From Natronospirillum sp965602035 (lineage in GTDB: Bacteria; Pseudomonadota; Gammaproteobacteria; Pseudomonadales; Natronospirillaceae): a stretch of DNA of 64,000 nt. The notes below the pieces were generated by a model. That model was not told where the DNA came from. It searched no databases and saw only the letters and a program-made list of their open reading frames with translations. Below, piece by piece: positions 58,309-64,000 of the stretch. Location of the stretch: NCBI GenBank assembly GCA_965602035.1, contig OZ271919.1:620001-684000 (forward strand), in the 5' to 3' direction. Each line of letters begins with the position of its first letter. The stretch's first letter is position 1. The translations under genes were made by a program, and so were the position numbers.

Positions 58309-61125
58309 TCAGCCGGTGACGATCAGGCGAACGCTGTCCAGGTGCGCCTGGACGTGCTGCAATGCCTCGCGGCGGACACGGTACTCGCCCTCAATGGCCG
58401 AGCGTACTGCGCTGAGCGAATCAGGATCACGCATTGGCAGGCTGTCCAGCCGCATCATCTCCTCGCGTCCGGTCTCGGCGACATGGTCGATTGCCGCCTG
58501 CTGCCGGGCCTCCATGATCGGCTCAGCGGCGGCCTCTGCGCTGCTGACCAGGCGGCGAATGGCGTCCTGCTGAGTGTTGATGATGGCAAGCAGTGTGCGA
58601 CGTTCCAGGGGGCGCTCGAGATCCCGCCAGTTGACGCTCGAGAAGAGACTGCTCAGGTCACGCCCCGTTTCGTCCACCACCATGCGCAACGGCTCGATGT
58701 CGATGTGTGGCTCGGCGCGCGTGGCGGCGGGGTGATGCATGACCGGTCGATACAGGGCCTCCAGAAACAGCCGTCCGGGTTCGACATTGGGCAGTTGAAT
58801 CAGTGTGACGCCGGCCCGGCCCAGGTGTAGCTGGTTGAGCGTGTCGGCGAGGAAGTCCACCAACGGGTGTTCCCAGGTAATCAGGCGGATGTCGTCACGC
58901 TGAATGGCCCGTTCCCGGGAAAACGTGACCAGCACCGGCCCGTCTTCCGCCAGAGGGAAATCCGCGGGAATCTGGTCCGCGCCGGGGGCAAACTGGAAGA
59001 GGTCATCGTCTACCGGATCCACTTCGAAGCCCAGGCGCTCCATGGCGGTTACCACCCACTGCTGCGGGTTGTTATTGCGGGTGTCATCGGCGATGGCGTC
59101 CAGCAACCAGTCCGCCTCTGAACTGTCGCACGAGGCCCAGGACAACAGCCGTTGCCGACCGTGCGCAGCGGCACTGCGCAGTCGTCGCGCCGTGTCGGCA
59201 TCACGCCGGATGCGGTCTTCCAGTGGCTCGGCAAACCACTCAATGCCTGTCAGGTCCGGGTTTTCGGTACCGGTGGAGCCCAACGATTCGCTCAGGACCT
59301 CCTGGCCGACCGTACAGACCCCGCTGAAGGCATCGAGTGCCTCGTGATACCAGCGAAACCAGTATTCACTGACATGGCCTTCAAGCGGCGCCACATGGAT
59401 ATCGATGTGGTCGCCCTGGCCAATACGATCAAGCCGCCCGATCCGTTGTTCAAGCAGGTCGGGGTGGGGTGGCAGGTCGAACAGGATCAGCGTATCGCTG
59501 AACTGGAAATTGCGACCTTCGCTGCCGATTTCCGAGCAGATCAGTGCCTGGGCGCCGTCGACCGGGTCGGCAAACCAGGCAGCCGCCCGATCCCGTTCAA
59601 TGAGCCCGAGGCCCTCATGAAATGCGGCAGTGGCAAAGCCCTCGTGAAAATTCAGATGATGATCCAGCGCCCGCGCCGTTGCGGCATGGTGGCAGATCAC
59701 AACGATCTTGCGACTGCGGTCGGCGCGCATGAGATCCGTCAGCCATCGGACTCTGGGGTCGTGGCGTTCCCATCCCTCGACATCGAGTTCGGGATAGGGC
59801 GCTGTCCGGTCATAACGCTCCGGCAGCGACAATGCCGTTGCATGCAGGCGCCGCTCGGGGAAACCGCTGATTTCCTGACGGCTGTTCCGGAACTGGGCAC
59901 GTCCGACGCCATGCACCGCGATCAGGTGTTCCGCCAGACGCCGAACCCCGGCACGATCGTCTGGCTGCGCGCGGACTCTGGCAGCCAGCTCGCGGGCATG
60001 GGTGTCCTGCTGCAGCCAGGGGTCAAGCGGCGTCAGGTCCCCGGCTTCCCCCTCCAGCCAGAGCGCCATGGCGTCTCCGAGTTCATTCAGCGTCTGTTCA
60101 CTGCGCTGCCAGTCATCGAAGTTCGTGTACTGTTCCGGCGCCAGCGTGTGCAGGCGCTCAAAATGGGCTCTTTCGCCACCCTGTTCCGGTGTCGCGGTGA
60201 GCAGCAGTACGCCCGGTATCTCAGCCACCAACTGGCTCAGCGTCTGCTGAGTGCCATCGTTGCCTTCCGGGTCCCAATGGTGTGCCTCGTCGAGGACCAT
60301 CAGATCCCAGTCAGCCGCGGACACCTGTTGTTGCACCGTGTGCCGGGAGAGCAGACTTACCGGCAGAATAACCAGTTGCGACTGTTCAAACGGGTTCCCC
60401 AGCGGGTCGTCTTCAACCAGGCCCTGCCACTGGTCCTCATTCATGACGGTGGGTGCGAGTTCAAACTTGCGGATCAGTTCGACCAGCCACTGATGTTGCA
60501 GGGCATCCGGCACGACAATCAGCATGCGGTGTGCCCAGTCCAGTGCCCGGCACCGGTGCATGATCAATCCGGCTTCAATGGTCTTGCCCAGGCCGACCTC
60601 GTCAGCCAGCAGGGTACGTGGCAGCCCGAACCGGGTCGCGCGCCAGGCGACGGCAAACTGGTGCGGGATCAGATCGATGCGCCCGCCGATCAATCCCCGT
60701 GCCGGGCTCCTGCTGTGCCGGGCCAGGTGGCGGTAAAGGTCATGGCGCAGCAGATACCAGCTCAGTTTGTTCACCTGGGCGCTTAGCAGTCGCTGATCCG
60801 CTTCGTCGAGGGCCAGCTCCGTACCCAACAACGCTTCGGCAACCTCTCGGCGGGTGCCGGTGCTGTCTACACCGTGGTAGATACGCAGGCCGTCATCTTC
60901 GGTGATCTCCTCGACGGTCAGTGAGCCACCATCCTCCAGGTTCAGTACCTGCCCCGGCTCCGGCGCAAATCGCTGGAGCGGAGCCCGGTCGGGTGCGTAG
61001 ACGCGCTGTTCCTCGAGGCCGGGGAAGGCGATGGCGACACGACGCGCTCCGACTTCCGTGATTACACCCAACCCCAGTTCCGGTTCTGCCTGCGAGAACC
61101 AGCGTTGCCCCACCCGGAATGCCAT
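58309..61125 (-). CDS. rapA: RNA polymerase-associated protein RapA (SWI2/SNF2 ATPase)
   Basis: A 938-residue protein that recycles RNA polymerase after transcription. The N-terminal Tudor-like domains (about 1-110, FRVGQRWFSQAEPELGLGVI) contact polymerase. The SNF2 core has LLADEVGLGKTIEAGLI (Walker A), VLDEAHHW, LLTATPEQ, then helicase C with ICSEIGSEGRNFQF and EQRIGRLDRIGQ. A long C-terminal region completes the family size of about 960. ATG 61125 is chosen, seven codons into the open frame, with AGGAG upstream. Divergent from the DUF3024-like gene, 73 bases apart. Confidence 0.95.
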   Translation of the reverse strand: MAFRVGQRWFSQAEPELGLGVITEVGARRVAIAFPGLEEQRVYAPDRAPLQRFAPEPGQVLNLEDGGSLTVEEITEDDGLRIYHGVDSTGTRREVAEALLGTELALDEADQRLLSAQVNKLSWYLLRHDLYRHLARHSRSPARGLIGGRIDLIPHQFAVAWRATRFGLPRTLLADEVGLGKTIEAGLIMHRCRALDWAHRMLIVVPDALQHQWLVELIRKFELAPTVMNEDQWQGLVEDDPLGNPFEQSQLVILPVSLLSRHTVQQQVSAADWDLMVLDEAHHWDPEGNDGTQQTLSQLVAEIPGVLLLTATPEQGGERAHFERLHTLAPEQYTNFDDWQRSEQTLNELGDAMALWLEGEAGDLTPLDPWLQQDTHARELAARVRAQPDDRAGVRRLAEHLIAVHGVGRAQFRNSRQEISGFPERRLHATALSLPERYDRTAPYPELDVEGWERHDPRVRWLTDLMRADRSRKIVVICHHAATARALDHHLNFHEGFATAAFHEGLGLIERDRAAAWFADPVDGAQALICSEIGSEGRNFQFSDTLILFDLPPHPDLLEQRIGRLDRIGQGDHIDIHVAPLEGHVSEYWFRWYHEALDAFSGVCTVGQEVLSESLGSTGTENPDLTGIEWFAEPLEDRIRRDADTARRLRSAAAHGRQRLLSWASCDSSEADWLLDAIADDTRNNNPQQWVVTAMERLGFEVDPVDDDLFQFAPGADQIPADFPLAEDGPVLVTFSRERAIQRDDIRLITWEHPLVDFLADTLNQLHLGRAGVTLIQLPNVEPGRLFLEALYRPVMHHPAATRAEPHIDIEPLRMVVDETGRDLSSLFSSVNWRDLERPLERRTLLAIINTQQDAIRRLVSSAEAAAEPIMEARQQAAIDHVAETGREEMMRLDSLPMRDPDSLSAVRSAIEGEYRVRREALQHVQAHLDSVRLIVTG

Positions 61126-61198
61126 CTGGTTGATTGCTCCTGCCATTTGTCTATGATGTCCGGGAAGATTCCGTCCCCGTCAATGAGGCGCCAGTTTA

Positions 61199-61603
61199 GT
61201 GACCGATACCCCGGACTTCAAACGAAAACCTGCTTCGGCCACAGACTTTGTGAACCGGCGCAATCGGCGTTTGCTGGTCGAATTCATACACAGTGAAGGG
61301 CGCCGCCTGATCTGGCCGGGTGGCGGTCGTCTGCAGTTTGACTGGCAGGGCGATTCGGTCGAGTTCTACACCGTGCAACCCCATCCCGCGCGGCATCCGA
61401 GCTTTGTGCGTCTGCCGCGGGCGCGCCTGGAACCCCGGGAGTCCGGGCGCCGGTGGATGCTCTATTACCGGAACGAAAGCGGTCACTGGGCGCCTCACCC
61501 ACAGGTAGCGGGGGAGCAGCATGCCATGCGTCTGCCTCAGGCGCTCCGGTGCCTCCTGCACGATGAGTTCGGCCTGTTCCGCGGTTCAATGAGCACCGCA
61601 TAA
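61199..61603 (+). CDS. DUF3024-like hypothetical protein
   Basis: A 134-residue protein with a GTG start (61199), preceded by GAGGCGC. Its C-terminal half, RRWMLYYRNESGHWAPHP followed by ALRCLLHDEFGLFRG, resembles the DUF3024 pattern (a 'W.LY..R.D..W' core and an 'E.D..G.F.G' end). The function is unknown. It has no membrane segment or signal. It is divergent from rapA and lies 66 bases before the HD-GYP gene. Confidence 0.6.
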   Translation: MTDTPDFKRKPASATDFVNRRNRRLLVEFIHSEGRRLIWPGGGRLQFDWQGDSVEFYTVQPHPARHPSFVRLPRARLEPRESGRRWMLYYRNESGHWAPHPQVAGEQHAMRLPQALRCLLHDEFGLFRGSMSTA

Positions 61604-61622
61604 ATCCGGCAGGAATTGTCTT

Positions 61623-61654
61623 ACCCAAGCTCGATTTTTTTGCCATACTTGGGT
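61623..61654. repeat. 7-bp inverted repeat upstream of HD-GYP gene
   Basis: ACCCAAG and CTTGGGT are perfect complements separated by 18 bases that contain a run of seven T. They lie just before the HD-GYP start, where they could form an RNA hairpin or an operator. The T-run is in the loop and not after the stem, so it is not a terminator. Confidence 0.4.
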
Positions 61655-61669
61655 GAAAAAGGGGGTTGT

Positions 61670-62962
61670 GTGATCAAGGTAATAGATACACGGCATCTTC
61701 GCCCCGGCATGTACCTGTCGCCCGAGAACGACGCTTGGGTTCCACCCGGTGCACGGACGCGGTTCGGTATGGTGTCGAAGGAAGCGACCATCCAGCGAAT
61801 CGTTCGGCTCGGTGTGAAGGAAGTCTACATCGATACGGACAAAGGTCTGGATGCGCCTGATGGCCGCCCGTTGAACGGCACGCCCAGGGCGCCGACTGCA
61901 TCCGGCGACACCAATGCAGTATTCGAACCGGTACCGGAGGCAGACGCCGACGGTGCCGACCCCCTGGTTGAAATGACGGAAACCATGCTGGCGCAGCAGG
62001 AGCAGTCGGGCGTTGCGGTTCCGGGCCTGCTGCGGTCGGAGGAATACGCGCAGGCGCGTCAGGTGCACCAGGAGTCGCTGAAACTCGTTGGCGACATCAT
62101 GGCACGGGTTCGTGATGGCCGAGAGCTTGATTTCGATGCCATCGAACTGGCCGCCGACGAGATTGTGGATTCCATATTCCGCAATGAAAACGAAATGACC
62201 TGTCTCACCCAGATCCGGCAGAAAGACGCCTACCTGTTGGAACATTCGCTGAATGTCGGTGTTCTGGTGGGCCTGTTCGGACGATTCCTGCACTGGGATC
62301 GCAGCACCATCCGCCATGCCACAGTCGGTGGTATTCTGCACGATGTGGGCAAGATACTGGTCCCGGAAGAGGTCCTCAACAAGCCGGGCAGGCTCGAGGC
62401 TGATGAATGGGCGGAAATGCAGCGTCATGTCGTTTACGGCTATGAAACACTGCGCCAGTACCCGGATATCAACCCGATTATTCTGAGCATCTGCCGGCAG
62501 CATCACGAACGGATCGATGGCACCGGGTATCCGCGTCAGCTCAAGGGCGACGCGATCGACAAATACGGGCGGGCCGCGGCGATCTGCGATGTCTATGATG
62601 CGATTACAGCGGATCGCGTCTACCACAAGGGTATGCCGCCGACGGTCGCCATGAAGCGACTGGTCGAATGGAGCGACAATCATCTCGACCGTGCGATGGT
62701 GTATCAGTTCATTCGATGCATGAGTATCTATCCGGTCGGAAGTCTGGTGGAACTGGACAGTGGTGATGCCGGGTTGGTGGTGGCATCCAACCGGGTGCGT
62801 CAGAGCCGGCCCGTGGTGCGCTGTTTCTACTCGGTGGCGGAGCAGCAGCAACGCCGTGTCGAGGATGTCGATCTCGACCGGGTGGACGCCGGGGTGAGAA
62901 TTGTCCGTGCCATGGACCCGAAAGAATTGCCGGCGTCCATTTCATTGCACGACTATCTCTGA
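61670..62962 (+). CDS. DUF3391/HD-GYP domain cyclic-di-GMP phosphodiesterase
   Basis: About 430 residues with a GTG start preceded by GGGGGTT; a longer in-frame start lies in poorly conserved sequence. An N-terminal DUF3391 domain (about 1-70, IDTRHLRPGMYLS) is followed by an HD-GYP domain (about 185-365) with GGILHDVGKILVPEEVLNKPG, then HHERIDGTGYPRQLKGDAIDKYGRAAAICDVYDAITADRVY, which keeps the HD dyad and the GYP-region residues. Active members hydrolyse c-di-GMP to GMP. It has no membrane segment. tcdA begins 13 bases after its stop. Confidence 0.92.
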   Translation: MIKVIDTRHLRPGMYLSPENDAWVPPGARTRFGMVSKEATIQRIVRLGVKEVYIDTDKGLDAPDGRPLNGTPRAPTASGDTNAVFEPVPEADADGADPLVEMTETMLAQQEQSGVAVPGLLRSEEYAQARQVHQESLKLVGDIMARVRDGRELDFDAIELAADEIVDSIFRNENEMTCLTQIRQKDAYLLEHSLNVGVLVGLFGRFLHWDRSTIRHATVGGILHDVGKILVPEEVLNKPGRLEADEWAEMQRHVVYGYETLRQYPDINPIILSICRQHHERIDGTGYPRQLKGDAIDKYGRAAAICDVYDAITADRVYHKGMPPTVAMKRLVEWSDNHLDRAMVYQFIRCMSIYPVGSLVELDSGDAGLVVASNRVRQSRPVVRCFYSVAEQQQRRVEDVDLDRVDAGVRIVRAMDPKELPASISLHDYL

Positions 62963-62975
62963 CAGGGGGAATTTT

Positions 62976-63785
62976 TTGCAGACCGAATGGCCGGCTGAAC
63001 GGTTCAGCAGTGTTGCGCAGTTGTACGGGCCGTCTGCGGTGCAACGATTCCGCCATGCCCGGGTAGCCGTTATCGGCATGGGGGGTGTTGGCTCCTGGAC
63101 GGTGGAAGCGCTGGCGCGCAGTGGCGTTGGCGAGCTGATCCTCTATGATCTCGACGACGTGTGCGTCTCCAATACGAATCGACAGATACACACGCTGAGC
63201 GATACGGTGGGCGGCTTCAAGGTGTCTGTGATGGCCGAGCGCTGTCGACAGATCAATCCGGCGATCGAGGTGGTTGAACGGTGCCAGTTCATCACGCCGG
63301 ACAATCTGGACGAACCCACCCTGCGCACGGTGGACTTTGTCGTTGATGCCATCGACAGTGTGCGGCCGAAAGTCGCGCTGATAGCGGCGTTGCAACGCTG
63401 GGGGACGCCGTTTGTAATGACCGGTGGTGCCGGTGGGCAAAAAGACCCCACGCAGATTCATGTCGCTGACCTGGCTCAGGTCATTCAGGACCCGCTGGCG
63501 GCCAGTGTGCGGCGTCAGTTGCGACGTCATCATGGTTATCCCGGAGGCGGTCGCACCATGAAGGTCGCCTGTGTTTCGTCCACTGAGCCGCTGACCTACC
63601 CGGGGACTGCCGAGCGGAGTGAAAACCCGCGTTTGAGCTGTGATTTCGGGTTGGGCGCGAGTGTTGCGGTTACCGCCACCTTTGGCCTTGTTGCTGCCGA
63701 GCTGGTACTGCGCCACCTGGCCAAAGCGGAGGAATCGGCGGCCCGTAAAACGCTATCGGCCGCCGTCGAGCACAGCGAGCCATAG
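62976..63785 (+). CDS. tcdA: tRNA threonylcarbamoyladenosine dehydratase
   Basis: A 269-residue E1-like enzyme that uses ATP to cyclise t6A to ct6A at tRNA position 37. The start is TTG, with AGGGGGA five bases upstream; the length equals that of E. coli TcdA. The N-terminal RFSSVAQLYGPSAVQRFRHARVAVIGMGGVGSWTVEALARSGVG is diagnostic, with the ATP-binding G-x-G-G-V-G. DDVCVSNTNRQIH and DAIDSVRPKVALI follow. It shows no E2-interaction cysteine domain, typical of TcdA. It overlaps the convergent partial gene at the window edge by 33 bases. Confidence 0.93.
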   Translation: MQTEWPAERFSSVAQLYGPSAVQRFRHARVAVIGMGGVGSWTVEALARSGVGELILYDLDDVCVSNTNRQIHTLSDTVGGFKVSVMAERCRQINPAIEVVERCQFITPDNLDEPTLRTVDFVVDAIDSVRPKVALIAALQRWGTPFVMTGGAGGQKDPTQIHVADLAQVIQDPLAASVRRQLRRHHGYPGGGRTMKVACVSSTEPLTYPGTAERSENPRLSCDFGLGASVAVTATFGLVAAELVLRHLAKAEESAARKTLSAAVEHSEP

Positions 63786-64000
63786 GGCGCGCAGACGCTC
63801 GTCCGATGGTCGCTCGTTGGGTCGGGCGTACAGCCGGGCGCGTGTTTCCCGGAGCGCCTCCGCGAGGCCGCGTGCCTGCATCAGCCGCTCAAGGGCTTCC
63901 GCATCGGGCCAGCCGTCGCTCTGCCAGCGGTGGGCCAGTTGCTGTTCCAGTGCCTGCCAGTCGCTGCGTTCCACCAGAGGGCGAATAGCATCCCGCCAAT
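63753..64000 (-). CDS. C-terminal part of an unidentified protein
   Basis: The minus-strand frame is open from the end of the window to the stop at 63753, so this is the last 82 or so residues of a longer gene. It is helical and charged (DWQALEQQLAHRWQSDGWPDAEALERLMQARG, then ERPSDERLRALWLAVLDGGR) and I do not recognise the family. The in-frame GTG at 63974 is probably not the start, since coding-like sequence (WRDAIRPLVER) precedes it. Its last 33 bases overlap the 3' end of tcdA on the other strand. Confidence 0.5.
   Translation of the reverse strand, partial: WRDAIRPLVERSDWQALEQQLAHRWQSDGWPDAEALERLMQARGLAEALRETRARLYARPNERPSDERLRALWLAVLDGGR

Noticed and set aside
59152..60786. 544-residue plus-strand open frame
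   Set aside because: It lies fully opposite rapA, whose helicase motifs are intact; no recognisable domain in the antisense product.

Overview
The window is a stretch of ordinary bacterial chromosome: moderately GC-rich, densely packed, with genes on both strands and many ATGA or TGATG stop/start overlaps. Several features point to a gammaproteobacterium, most likely a marine or halophilic lineage related to Oceanospirillales/Saccharospirillaceae. These are the dnaX-ybaB-recR order, rnd-ycgL-ycgN, pheS-pheT-ihfA-merR, corB/ypjD next to ffh, hrpA, rapA, a short 4.5S-type SRP RNA, and an aspartate transcarbamylase that has the PyrI regulatory chain. The genus is inference. I see no insertion sequence, prophage, integrase or CRISPR array, and no gene-free stretch above 300 bases.

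Layout. 1-6300 (minus, apart from a partial DUF3047 gene at the left edge): fumC-DHH phosphoesterase, an orphan lipoprotein, an EAL phosphodiesterase, and arsC-wrbA-DUF2069. 6440-8071 (plus): acyltransferase and TerB-like gene. 8081-16464 (minus): DUF482 acetyltransferase, gloA, proS, a CBS-domain protein, a large FAD/Fe-S dehydrogenase (YdiJ type) and class II DAHP synthase. 16619-21921: HIT protein (plus), then GAF-GGDEF-EAL, trmJ, corB and ypjD (minus), with ypjD divergent from ffh. 22012-29905: ffh, pyrBI (minus), comEA-like gene, pheST-ihfA-merR, and tRNA-Pro(GGG) (minus). 30005-35929: a possible ribbon-helix-helix/alpha-CTD-like small protein, a membrane GGDEF-EAL protein, an unknown gene, a REC-CheC-diguanylate cyclase operon, and queE. 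35609-43053 (minus): the phrB-NTF2-SDR-FAD oxidase-DUF1365-cfa-DUF2878 cluster. 43176-51968 (plus): SRP RNA, then dnaX-ybaB-recR-rnd-ycgL-ycgN and three envelope genes ending in a large von Willebrand factor A protein. 52164-64000: fadD, hrpA, LysE exporter, rapA, a DUF3024-like gene, HD-GYP phosphodiesterase, tcdA, and a partial gene at the right edge.

Themes. Translation and secretion housekeeping predominates (ProS, PheST, TrmJ, TcdA, tRNA-Pro, SRP RNA together with Ffh, Rnd, HrpA). The window is also rich in cyclic-di-GMP enzymes: one cyclase with intact active and inhibitory sites, two GGDEF-EAL proteins with broken GGDEF motifs, one EAL protein and one HD-GYP protein. The phrB-cfa block looks like a light or singlet-oxygen response unit, but its usual sigma/anti-sigma pair is not here.

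Most unusual items: (1) a 98-bp near-perfect inverted repeat with TA at both ends, which supplies the dnaX stop codon and abuts the ybaB ribosome binding site; (2) a 110-residue protein that appears to join a ribbon-helix-helix N-terminus to an RNA-polymerase-alpha-CTD-like C-terminus; (3) a three-gene REC/CheC/GGDEF signalling module; (4) a membrane trio (small TM protein, TM/winged-helix protein, VWA protein with a very acidic cytoplasmic tail) joined to the recR-rnd operon.
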